Position numbers and translations under genes: made by a program. Under the pieces are notes generated by a model. That model did no database searches. It was not told the origin of the DNA and saw only the letters and a list, made by a program, of their open reading frames with translations. Shown in pieces: positions 10,301-17,650 of a stretch of DNA of 64,000 bases. Numbering within the stretch: position 1 is the stretch's first letter; each line of letters opens with the position of its first letter. This DNA comes from Spirochaetaceae bacterium (GTDB lineage Bacteria > Spirochaetota > Spirochaetia > Treponematales > Treponemataceae). The stretch lies in NCBI GenBank assembly GCA_017614995.1, contig JAGAAX010000062.1:20621-84620 (forward strand), read 5' to 3'.

Positions 10301-11100
10301 AACAATTTACCTAAACCGGTAAATTCTATATCTGTTCCATTTTTCTTTTGTACAGCCCTTTCAACATAATCCACAAAATATTCATGATAAACATGAAATT
10401 TCTTAAAATAAATAGTCAGACCAGCACTAAGCATTACTACAAAACATGCAGCAGCGGTAAACAATCTTGTATAGGCTTTTCTTTTTTGAGCTTTTTTGTT
10501 CCAATCCCATAGATCATCTATAGTAAGTCCTAGCATTTTTGCAACAATATGGACTATTGCTTTTTCTTCTAAATCATCTTCGTCTGGAATACCTAACTTA
10601 CGCTTTATCGATTTTCCAAAAGTAATTTTTTTCTTAGGATTTTTTCGTATATCTATTCCTAAAAGTTCATCACCGCCAGGCAATGATAAAAGAGCCGGAC
10701 AAAAACATTCTTCTTCGGAATTAGAGGCATGAGGTTCACCTCCTACAATAACAGGAATTATGAATTCTGCTCTGCCAATATCAACAAAATGCTGAACTTC
10801 GTTATTTACCCAGTGTTTGTTTTCATCGTTAGGTTTGGCAGAATTTGGAGAACACAAAACTATAAGAAACTTTGAGTGTTCCAGTTCCGAATGGAGCGTT
10901 CCCTGCAACATTCCCGTTGTAAGGTTTGTAGCATCGCGAAAAATCGGGCGGACATTATCAGGCAAGAGAGGATTTGCCTTGCGGATTACACTAGGCAACT
11001 TGTATTCGGTAAGCTTTTTTTGGATACGTTTTGCATATTCTTCATCTTCATGACTGTAGCTGATGAAAGCGTAATACTTAAAATTGACGTTCGATTCCAT
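7333..11100 (-). CDS. Membrane TIR-domain protein with long YD/RHS-like repeat ectodomain
   Basis: The 1255-residue protein begins with a TIR domain: box 1 YYAFISYSHEDEEYA (9-23), RPIFRDATNLTTG (51-63), LIVLCSPNSAK, and the motif Trp97-x3-Glu101 typical of NAD-consuming bacterial TIRs. A basic segment and one TM helix (about 213-232) follow. Then come many repeats of about 45-50 residues built on Y-x-Y-D-x-x-G-N plus F-x-D-x-x-x-x-P, and near residues 920-1080 a tighter about 20-residue series with L-x-Y-E/I-D-G-N. Topology predicts the TIR inside and the repeats outside, like a receptor. AAAGGA precedes the start. The gene is strongly A+T-rich and is paralogous to the next gene. The repeats resemble RHS/YD modules, but there is no RHS core or toxin tip. 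Confidence 0.87.
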   Translation of the reverse strand: MESNVNFKYYAFISYSHEDEEYAKRIQKKLTEYKLPSVIRKANPLLPDNVRPIFRDATNLTTGMLQGTLHSELEHSKFLIVLCSPNSAKPNDENKHWVNNEVQHFVDIGRAEFIIPVIVGGEPHASNSEEECFCPALLSLPGGDELLGIDIRKNPKKKITFGKSIKRKLGIPDEDDLEEKAIVHIVAKMLGLTIDDLWDWNKKAQKRKAYTRLFTAAACFVVMLSAGLTIYFKKFHVYHEYFVDYVERAVQKKNGTDIEFTGLGKLLEEELKGREKYYRFDYIDGKLKRIIPVNSVKNSKELLSEFEYNGSTGLLQARILKNANNTIIVRNVYEQQGSVIDFKSATGSPTSFNADLSWLEAVNAEGGTANIKSKKFERNEAGYVVRELFFGSHGAEHPAKDKDGTAGVEFVLDELGRPVQTWYLGYRNDSSITNNEVLFYRQPLKDGMAGYFYEYDDNFNICKLMYVNSDGKPIRDWNGAIVTVYEYQNGNLIRETFCDDSGAIYPNYEGIAYIEYEYDDLGRRISTSFHDKNGGYICNSDKYAIEKVSYDKNENVNIITRYYYDENNVLCLNEDGFAISKRLFDLYGNCIESSCYDSDEKPVDYGDSGWHKATISYNDKGFIEFECFFDQNGLPVLGSGEFAKAEFLYNDENEVKEVRYFDTDFKTLKESWENIAITTYEYDKLGNIVEEKNFDRNRKPALTKFGHFSKKIDFDAYGNKIGVSYFDIDNKPVIIWYGFAVSEHKYDKFGNCISSAYYSDSEKQKLCDTSYGYAYIEYEYDDKGNEIYQKRYNSKKEPLDPFCIIKREYDDNNNVTKISYFDKNNRLTKCGDNYAQVCYEYNEYGQIIKEEFFDETLRHAQLSEIIELADIWEFHYYAIVYYEYDTHKNLIKKTFYDKNAELGNQLEWKYDSKKDTYVLHLLLQDGQERDIFYENGNIVHTISCFADGYTKELFYEDGKRVREIYNSNDGYKSEELFEDEELIHTISNFSDGNKLETFYDNGERVREIWIKNDGYKRETLYIDGNRVKENEFYDGYSIEKLYECGNWNPTREIIRYDTGNKYELLYEDGNWNPIHDELYNDVEEKTDILDHCYVSLKLGMINGLNSIAENDVIKKRMPFFTGETSFDTMNYGGGVFYITLDIYFYTYLQLINIRNDYKGKIDIPIFEMTFDEIKEKFGNNFKIVESQNFHTLYEYQQPYGFLYLRIEDDRCYEVYFSKERIDYIDSKYEKLLNQPIIVQLKKLDLNNAYFTNFWK

Positions 11101-11128
11101 AAAAAAATCCTTTCCGCGATTTCTATTT

Positions 11129-13234
11129 TTACTCTCTCTCTACCAGCAAAAACTTTGTGCCTGCAATGTTGCCGGGGTTGTTCTTTTGGCATCCGATTAT
11201 GGACGGAATCTCGCGGATAAACACTTCATCATAGATTTTAAAATTGCCGTATTCTTTTTCTAAAGCGCCTAAGTCTTTCCATGTACACAGACAGCCATGC
11301 ATACGAGCCAGAACATATTTGTGTTTTTTCTTTTTACCCAATAATTCTCTGTAAATAAAAGTTTCTTCCAGAGTAGGACTTTTCCAACCTTCAGTAAAAT
11401 GAAAAGCACACCATCTTTCATGTTCAACTTGCTGCAGTTTTTCCATTTTTTCTTTGTCATTGATATTCTTTGCAAATATTGCGAGAGCATTTTCTGTCTC
11501 TTTTATCTGTTCTTGAGAAGGTTCACCGTCACAAGGCTTTAACTCAAGCCCCATAAGAAACAGCTTATTTTTGATATGCACAGCAGCAGCTCTGTTAGAA
11601 GATTTATCAAATTCGCTTGAATTGCAGCCAAAAACAGCACTCTCTTTTGTTTCATAAACAGACGAATTAACTTCTTTGCTATATGCGGCATGACAGTTTA
11701 TTGCTATTTTTTCTATAGGCGAATCTACTATAAGGTTATACGAATATATTTCGCTGTCATAGCCAAAAGAGTACAGGCCGTATGAAAACCCATCCGCAGC
11801 AGAAAGAGTGTCTACCCTGTCTGCCATTTTTGAATCTGCTATTCTTACCGCAATAAAAGGCTTAAAATTAAAGTCACCAGAATTGCGGATATAGAACACG
11901 CGGAGATAAATCGCAAGTTTTAAGTTTTCTTCATCATTGCCAGTATCAATTACTATGTAGTTTGGTTTTGGCAATTTATTTAGCAAAAGTTCACCCAGCT
12001 CTGACGACTGCAAATCTACATTATAAAAGTTAAGGTTATAGTTTTGTGCAAATAAATCCTTGCAATCACGTTCCATCAAAGTTTTGTATGCCTCTGCCCT
12101 GCTATCCACATAGGCAAGCGAAACTTTGTATGAATCATCAAGAACAGAAGCCCAAATAGCATTTCTAAAGAACTCTTTTGCATAAAATCCGCCACCAAAT
12201 ACTGCAACTGAAAGCAATTTGTTTTCTTCATCAATAATGCCTTTTTCGCAAAATGATTTTTCAAAAAGAAGATTGTAAACGCTCGATTTTACAGAATCTA
12301 CCAAAATAACGTTTATTTTCTTCTGACTGGTTTTAGAGATTAATTCAGAACCAAAAAGAGTTGACTTCATAAACAGAAAGACTTTTACATTAGGAAGAAA
12401 GTCTTTATTAAAAGAATCATAAAATTCTATAAGACGTTTGGTACTGTCAAGATTTTTGTTATCGTCCTCTGAAATCTCAAAATAATACTTTTTTTTGTTT
12501 CCAAGCGAATAACTCAAAACCAAATCACGTTCATTTTCTGAAAGCAGAACAAAATGGTTTCGGTCTGCCCTTTCTGAAAATTCACCTGAAACATTGCCGC
12601 AGTTGCAAAAAACTATAAGTGCCTTGCGTTTTTCATTTGCATAAATATCTTCTGCAAGAAGCAGTGCTTTTTCGTTTAATTCAGAAAAATAATACACATC
12701 TTTTATACGCCGTTTAAAATGATAAGAAAGGAAATACCACAGTGCCTTTATATAAGAAACAAGGAAACCGCCAAATATAAGCGGAGACACAAATGAAAGA
12801 AGCAGCATGAATATGCCAAAAGGCATACCAAGCCACCAAGGGAAAATAAAGGAAGAAGCAAAAAGAGAGGGATACTTTAAGACAAACGCACCCATTTTAG
12901 GCGCATAAATCAAGCCATAAATAATGGAAAAAGGCAGCTTCTTCTCTGATTTTATTTCAAATTCTGTACTATGAATAAGAATGAAAGGGGCTTTATCCCA
13001 TTTGGAAGGATCGTCAGATTTTACAACAGGAGTTTCGCCTTCTGCTGTATAAGCATTACCATAATAAAACAGACATGAAAGCATTATAAAATCAGTAAAC
13101 ACAATACCCAACAGGAGTATTTTCAAGGCAGATTTAAGATTTCTGTGCCGTCTGAAAGCTATAAAAATAGTAAGAGCAAATACAACTATGGCTGCGCCAA
13201 AAATAAACCAAGGTAAAACTAAGATTTCTTTCAT
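11129..13234 (-). CDS. Membrane TrkA-N-like protein with C-terminal RyR-like domain
   Basis: The 701-residue protein has two N-terminal TM helices (about 8-27, 37-57), a loop, and a further hydrophobic region near 138-170. Two Rossmann-like segments follow: ALIVFCNCGNVSG (about 205-217) and VAVFGGGFYAKEF with glycines at 347-349, as in TrkA-N/RCK nucleotide-binding domains. Near the C-terminus VEHERWCAFHFTEGW (Trp608) matches the core helix of RyR domains, followed by a leucine-Lys-Glu tail. Such proteins probably sense a nucleotide through the Rossmann part and pass a signal at the membrane; that is inference. It is 28 bp upstream of the large TIR gene. A stand-alone RyR protein opens the same cluster. 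Confidence 0.7.
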   Translation of the reverse strand: MKEILVLPWFIFGAAIVVFALTIFIAFRRHRNLKSALKILLLGIVFTDFIMLSCLFYYGNAYTAEGETPVVKSDDPSKWDKAPFILIHSTEFEIKSEKKLPFSIIYGLIYAPKMGAFVLKYPSLFASSFIFPWWLGMPFGIFMLLLSFVSPLIFGGFLVSYIKALWYFLSYHFKRRIKDVYYFSELNEKALLLAEDIYANEKRKALIVFCNCGNVSGEFSERADRNHFVLLSENERDLVLSYSLGNKKKYYFEISEDDNKNLDSTKRLIEFYDSFNKDFLPNVKVFLFMKSTLFGSELISKTSQKKINVILVDSVKSSVYNLLFEKSFCEKGIIDEENKLLSVAVFGGGFYAKEFFRNAIWASVLDDSYKVSLAYVDSRAEAYKTLMERDCKDLFAQNYNLNFYNVDLQSSELGELLLNKLPKPNYIVIDTGNDEENLKLAIYLRVFYIRNSGDFNFKPFIAVRIADSKMADRVDTLSAADGFSYGLYSFGYDSEIYSYNLIVDSPIEKIAINCHAAYSKEVNSSVYETKESAVFGCNSSEFDKSSNRAAAVHIKNKLFLMGLELKPCDGEPSQEQIKETENALAIFAKNINDKEKMEKLQQVEHERWCAFHFTEGWKSPTLEETFIYRELLGKKKKHKYVLARMHGCLCTWKDLGALEKEYGNFKIYDEVFIREIPSIIGCQKNNPGNIAGTKFLLVERE

Positions 13235-13247
13235 TCTATTTCTTCCT

Positions 13248-14759
13248 TTATTTTCCTATTTTTATTGTAAACGGTCCCTGTTCCATATCAGCTTTTATTG
13301 ATAAAGAATATTCTTTGGATTCGGTGTCATCATCATAAAGATATATCAGTTTAAGCTTTGAATTTTTAGGTACAGTAAGAACGGCTTTTCCATTATCAGT
13401 TATCTTATAGACATCATAAACAAATTCATTGCTGCACCATAAATCGTAAAAACCTACTATATCGTCAGTCAAAAACTGGCGCAATTCTTTGCGCTTTGTC
13501 ACACTCCGCAATTTATATGCGAGGTCTCTGTCTATTGATATTTTCTCCAGAACTTCATCAATATTATATTTCCACAAGAGCTCAATAATATCCCACATGC
13601 GTTTAAATAGACTTTCTTTTTCAATGTAGTCCTCTAAGTAACCTTTTGTTATATCATCTCTAAAAACAACAAGCAGACCGTTTCTGACAGACTTATTTGT
13701 CTTTTCTTTATGAACCAGTTGAACAGAAACAAAGACTTCATCCTTGTACTTTTCTGTACTTGGGTCTGATTTTATCCAATCAAATGAATAGGCAGGCAGG
13801 TTAACTTCAGGGTAAATATATTTTGTATATGCAAATGCTTCATTCCAATAGGTATTCGGCTGCGCAATAGCAACCGGTCTTGAGGGATTGGACTGGTTAT
13901 CCCATGTATTTATACCGATAAGTTTGTCTTTATAAAAAAGCCCGCCGCCACTGTTGCCGTTTGAAATCCAGCTTGTATGAAGAATATTTGAAGTTGACTC
14001 ATCTTCGAAGCCCAATAACTCGCCGGAAGTTTTTGAAGAACGGTTCGGATCTCCGACGCCGGGAAAACCGATAGACCTAACCTTTTTCTCAAGATATTCA
14101 TATTCGAATGGATTTGAGAGTCTTGAATAAGGAAGATTGAGTTTGTCATCACATTTCTTGCCGATAACAGGAACTTGTTTTTCATTCATTGAAGCTTCAT
14201 TTACAATTTTCAGAACCGCCCTGTCACGTATATAATCATCGTAATCAGAATCCCACATTATTTTCTCAGCAATATATGCGAGTCTCTGTTTTTCATCATT
14301 CTTCTTAAGACGCTCTACATCACAAAGCCCGACAAACATATGATCAGGATACTGATTGACAAGAACATATTTCACAGTTTTTCCTGATTTTCCTATGAGC
14401 GGTTTTCCGGCAGGATTTTTCTTAATTTTAATTTCAGGCTCTAAATATGCACCGAAAACATGAGCATTTGTTATGATAAGTCCCTGGGCTGTAACGATTA
14501 CACCTGTACCGACAGAAACCAAATCATCTTCTTCTAAAAGAACCTCTGCCCCGCCAAAATCAGGTTTGCCATTAACGGTTTTAAACTTGTAATCATCAGC
14601 CAGCCCTTCAACAGTATAAACTTTTAAAAGGCTTGAGAGCTTTACAACAGAAGCTACAGTTTCCTCTGAAATCCAATCTGAAGATTTGGTTTCGCCAGAA
14701 ACTACGGCTATATTCAGGATAAGGAACAGGAGAATTATTAAAACAGGCTTATTTTTCAT
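13248..14759 (-). CDS. Exported trypsin-fold serine protease
   Basis: The 503-residue protein has a signal peptide (about 1-22, ending VVSGE) and a chymotrypsin-fold catalytic domain. The triad is visible: His100 in LIITNAHVF, Asp179 in DRAVLKI, Ser270 in GNSGGG. The His-Asp spacing is longer than in HtrA because of a charged insertion. After about residue 330 there is an extra helical and beta C-terminal region; no PDZ domain is evident. It should act in the periplasm, where it could process or be processed with the exported caspase and TIR ectodomains (inference). The start overlaps the upstream membrane gene by 11 bp, and AGGAAAG precedes it, so the two are coupled. Confidence 0.87.
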   Translation of the reverse strand: MKNKPVLIILLFLILNIAVVSGETKSSDWISEETVASVVKLSSLLKVYTVEGLADDYKFKTVNGKPDFGGAEVLLEEDDLVSVGTGVIVTAQGLIITNAHVFGAYLEPEIKIKKNPAGKPLIGKSGKTVKYVLVNQYPDHMFVGLCDVERLKKNDEKQRLAYIAEKIMWDSDYDDYIRDRAVLKIVNEASMNEKQVPVIGKKCDDKLNLPYSRLSNPFEYEYLEKKVRSIGFPGVGDPNRSSKTSGELLGFEDESTSNILHTSWISNGNSGGGLFYKDKLIGINTWDNQSNPSRPVAIAQPNTYWNEAFAYTKYIYPEVNLPAYSFDWIKSDPSTEKYKDEVFVSVQLVHKEKTNKSVRNGLLVVFRDDITKGYLEDYIEKESLFKRMWDIIELLWKYNIDEVLEKISIDRDLAYKLRSVTKRKELRQFLTDDIVGFYDLWCSNEFVYDVYKITDNGKAVLTVPKNSKLKLIYLYDDDTESKEYSLSIKADMEQGPFTIKIGK

Positions 14760-16059
14760 TTTCTTTCCTCATTGTTGTTACAAGTTTTCGTATAAGTTTC
14801 TCGTTTCTCAGCTCAGAGCGCGTTTCGTTAGCCGCAGTTTTGCTTTCCATCTGAATTTTCACAACATCAGAATTTTTGATAAGAACATATGAATTATCTT
14901 TTAGTTTATGAACTTCCCAGCATTTAAGAATATATGTATTATCTCCGGTTGGCAGCAGTAGTCCCTGTGAGTCAACAAAAGAAATATAAACACACATCTC
15001 TTTATCTGAAAATTCCTGATACGAATCATCATCTGCATCTACCTTTTCAAAAAGAGAAGCAATAGATTTTTTGTTTTTTATCTCGTTGAAATCTGCCGGC
15101 AGCTCAAAAGACCAGTTTCCGTCATTTGAAAAAAATCTTACAGTCTTATTCAACTGACACTGAAAAACAAAACAGTAAGTTATAATTGCTATAATTAGTA
15201 CAATTCCATAAATTTTGTAGAAAACAGGATTTTTCTGTGCCAATTCATGTTCTTTTGAGATGTTTTTGGCAATAAAGACAGCGTTAATTATATAAACAAT
15301 GATAGTAAGTACAAACGGAACTGCAAAACGCAATATGTCAAATTGAGCAAGCCTTATATTTTTGTCTATAACCGAATCCAAAAAGAAATCAAGCAAAAAA
15401 ATAACAAGCATAACAATAATGGAAACAATCATATAAAAAAGCTTTTTTACATTTCTCAATTTATAAACCAAAAAACCAGACAAAGCACATACAGATGAAC
15501 AAATCAACAGCCTCACTATCAAAATTTGAATCAGATACCTTACATTCAATGATTCAAAAGCAAGAACTTCATTTAAAAAAATTGCACAGCCGATTCCTAT
15601 TCCTGTAAAACCTCCATAAATCATGCTGTCAATGAATTCATCAAAAGAAGCAAGCCTGAAAACATATAAATCAAAAACTATATATATAGAAAGAATTGGC
15701 AAAAGTACAAATTTTAAAAGCCAAAAATGCGGCACTTCCGGCTGAACCGCAGAAGCAAATATTCTGTCAAAAATTGAAAGCATAAAAAAATGAATAAACA
15801 ATGCAGAACAGAAAGTGTGTAAAATTGATTTACATGGTTCTTTCTTAATCTTATCCATATTCCAATAAGTAAAAATCCAGAACGAAGCCATAAAAATCAT
15901 TATCATGAAAAGAATAAAACAGCTTGAAAAATTAGAATTTTCAAGTTCAATTGTACAGATTTTTGTAAAACTCAGTACATAAAAAACTACAGCAAGAATA
16001 AGTGATGCAATTGCCGCACTTATGACCTTTTTTGAAACATTATCAACAGAATCTTCCAT
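14749..16059 (-). CDS. Nine-TM membrane protein, PrsW-like, with soluble C-terminal domain
   Basis: The 436-residue protein has about nine TM helices in residues 12-325, then a soluble domain of about 110 residues beginning near NDGNWSFELPADF. The segment SFDEFIDSMIYGGFTGIGIG resembles the conserved FDE-x-x-D-x-x-x-Y-G motif of PrsW-type intramembrane proteases, but the Glu-Glu pair expected in the preceding helix is not seen (LLPILSIYIVFDLYVF). It may be an inactive relative or a sensor. AAGGACG precedes the start, which lies three bases after the RyR gene. The stop overlaps the trypsin gene. PrsW membership is tentative; an unrelated multi-TM protein is possible. Confidence 0.6.
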   Translation of the reverse strand: MEDSVDNVSKKVISAAIASLILAVVFYVLSFTKICTIELENSNFSSCFILFMIMIFMASFWIFTYWNMDKIKKEPCKSILHTFCSALFIHFFMLSIFDRIFASAVQPEVPHFWLLKFVLLPILSIYIVFDLYVFRLASFDEFIDSMIYGGFTGIGIGCAIFLNEVLAFESLNVRYLIQILIVRLLICSSVCALSGFLVYKLRNVKKLFYMIVSIIVMLVIFLLDFFLDSVIDKNIRLAQFDILRFAVPFVLTIIVYIINAVFIAKNISKEHELAQKNPVFYKIYGIVLIIAIITYCFVFQCQLNKTVRFFSNDGNWSFELPADFNEIKNKKSIASLFEKVDADDDSYQEFSDKEMCVYISFVDSQGLLLPTGDNTYILKCWEVHKLKDNSYVLIKNSDVVKIQMESKTAANETRSELRNEKLIRKLVTTMRKENEK

Positions 16060-16061
16060 AA

Positions 16062-16319
16062 TTATGTCGTCCTTGAAATTGAATAACCAAGCGCAGTTAA
16101 TGCATTTATAACAGTCCTGGCAGTTTCTTTGTCGTATTCCTTTTCACTCTCTGGAAGTTCTGCATAAGGAACAATACAGGGAGTTGTCTTCTTTGTATCA
16201 TTGCGCTCTTTGCCGTATGACCAACCGTCATTTATCCGCTTTTTCATCCAAGCAATATGAACTTGTTCAGCCAATTTTTCCAATAAATTTTCAAAGTCTG
16301 GGAAATCTTTTGAATTCAT
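16062..16319 (-). CDS. Stand-alone RyR (ryanodine-receptor-like) domain protein
   Basis: The 85-residue protein is almost entirely one RyR domain: EQVHIAWMKKRINDGWSYG (His21, Trp24, Gly32-Trp33, Tyr35-Gly36), then charged KERND, then IVPYAELPESEKEYD and a helix ending LGYSI. These are the family landmarks (vH-x-x-W, GW-x-YG, vPy-x-x-Lp). Bacterial RyR domains are thought to bind ligands or peptides in signalling or conflict systems; the ligand is unknown here. It is the first gene of the eight-gene cluster. No Shine-Dalgarno is visible; a TATATTATAG stretch abuts the ATG and a stop precedes it in frame, so the start is fixed and the mRNA may be leaderless. Confidence 0.85.
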   Translation of the reverse strand: MNSKDFPDFENLLEKLAEQVHIAWMKKRINDGWSYGKERNDTKKTTPCIVPYAELPESEKEYDKETARTVINALTALGYSISRTT

Positions 16320-16480
16320 CTATAATATAGCACCTTACTTTGACAGTATATTAAATACTAAGTTCATTTTAACTGTTACGTCAAGGAATATTTTCCGTCC
16401 AAAAATATGCATTTTTAAACATATCCAAAACGGCAAAAGCAGTTTATACTTTTTTTAACGCTAAAAAGTAGGAGCTGAAA
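16320..16480. promoter_or_regulatory. Divergent promoter region between the RyR cluster and the esterase
   Basis: This 161-bp A+T-rich gap separates two divergent transcription units. On the minus strand TATATTATAG touches the RyR start codon. On the plus strand TTTATACT at about 16442-16449 could be a -10 for the esterase, and a TTGACA occurs at 16340-16345, although its spacing fits neither gene well. Nothing else stands out. Confidence 0.4.
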
Positions 16481-17392
16481 ATGCAAAAAATTGGGTTTAT
16501 TCTTTTAATTGTGGAGCTGGTGTTTTCAAGCTGTTTTATAAGCTGCGCTTCAACAGCTGAAAAATCTGAAAAAAGCGGCGCAAGCAAAGTTTCTTCTATT
16601 ATACAGGAGCCGTCTGCTTCAATTGAAAATCTTGTGATTGACCAGACAAAGTACGCTGATTCAGCTAAAAGCGGAATTGCAAGAGAAAGATACACATGCA
16701 CTTACAAAGGCACAGAGCGGAGCTTTATTCTCTGCCGTGCGCCGCAGTTTGCACCAAAATATCTGATTATAATGCTTCATGGCTACGGCAACAGCGGCGA
16801 AAGCTTTATGAACGAAATTGCGCTCGACGAAAAGGCTGTAAAAGAAGGCTTTGTGCTGCTTTTTGTTGACGGCATACCTGACCCAGATGACAAGGCTTCT
16901 GCCAGCGGCTGGAATTCAGGCTTAAAAGATTCTTCAAAAGACGATTTAGGCTTTCTAAAAGCTCTTTCAAAAACTTTTCAGGCTGAATATTCAATTTCAA
17001 GGGAGCAGACTTTTGCAGCCGGCTTCAGCAACGGCGCATTTATGATTCACAGGCTGGCAGTTGAAGCTTCTGAACAATTTGCAGCGCTTGCAAGTGTTGC
17101 AGGCTTTTTGCCGGAATCTGTCTGGAACAGACGCCCGGAAAGCATTTCAGCGGCTTTTCTTCAGATTAACGGCACAAAAGACAACGTCGTGCCGATGAAC
17201 ACGACTGGCACAGCAAAATACAATAAGAATCCGGCAATTGAAGACGTAATTGAATATTACAAAAACGCCTGTCCAAATCCTGACAGAGTAAAGCATATCA
17301 TAATTGACGGCGGACGCCACTCATGGCCGGAAGAAAGATTCTGCGGCTTTGATGTTGACCAGGTGATTATAGACTTTTTCTTAAGCCGCTAG
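16481..17392 (+). CDS. Lipoprotein alpha/beta-hydrolase esterase (PHB-depolymerase/feruloyl-esterase-like)
   Basis: The 303-residue protein starts with a lipoprotein signal peptide; Cys22 in FISC is the likely lipidation site. The hydrolase core shows an oxyanion-type LHGYGNSGESF, the nucleophile elbow G-F-S-N-G (Ser183), an Asp in NGTKDNVVPM, and the terminal His in GGRHSWPEE. This order matches polyhydroxybutyrate-depolymerase/LpqC-like esterases, which include feruloyl and acetyl-xylan esterases. In a plant-fibre habitat cleavage of hemicellulose esters is plausible; the substrate is inference. GTAGGAG lies upstream of the ATG. G+C content is higher than in the TIR/caspase cluster. Confidence 0.8.
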   Translation: MQKIGFILLIVELVFSSCFISCASTAEKSEKSGASKVSSIIQEPSASIENLVIDQTKYADSAKSGIARERYTCTYKGTERSFILCRAPQFAPKYLIIMLHGYGNSGESFMNEIALDEKAVKEGFVLLFVDGIPDPDDKASASGWNSGLKDSSKDDLGFLKALSKTFQAEYSISREQTFAAGFSNGAFMIHRLAVEASEQFAALASVAGFLPESVWNRRPESISAAFLQINGTKDNVVPMNTTGTAKYNKNPAIEDVIEYYKNACPNPDRVKHIIIDGGRHSWPEERFCGFDVDQVIIDFFLSR

Positions 17393-17422
17393 CACTGTTT
17401 TTCAGACAAGTCAATTAAATAG

Positions 17423-17515
17423 CTCGAATATCGAGTTTTCAGAATTGCGGTGGCTGAGCGTAGTCGAAGCCACAATTGGTAAATCGGTTATTTCGACTTC
17501 GCTCAACAACCGATT
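17423..17515. repeat. REP-like palindromic block
   Basis: Three nested or adjacent hairpins occur: CTCGA/TCGAG (17423-17435), GTGGCT/AGCCAC (17450-17455/17468-17473), AATCGGTT/AACCGATT (17482-17489/17508-17515). The intervening arms TGAGCGTAGTCGAA (17455-17468) and TTCGACTTCGCTCA (17492-17505) are also complementary with one mismatch, so the block can refold as one long hairpin. There is no T-run for a classic terminator. Confidence 0.7.
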
Positions 17516-17586
17516 TCCGCTAAAAAGCACGAATTTTAAAAAACTCAAAATTGGGGGTAAATAACAGATAAATGACAAAATTTTAG

Positions 17587-17614
17587 TTGACTGTCAAAAT
17601 AATTGCTGTATAAT
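17587..17614 (+). promoter_or_regulatory. Promoter of the SPFH gene
   Basis: TTGACT (17587-17592), 16-bp spacer, TATAAT (17609-17614). The transcript would start near 17621, giving a 30-nt leader. Confidence 0.75.
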
Positions 17615-17650
17615 AAACCGTAATAAAGTAAATTAAAGTGAGGGACAATC

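Noticed and set aside
7333..11100. RHS-type polymorphic toxin
   Set aside because: YD-like repeats are present, but there is no RHS core (PxxxxDPxG) and no C-terminal toxin tip; the N-terminal TIR and TM segment point to a receptor.
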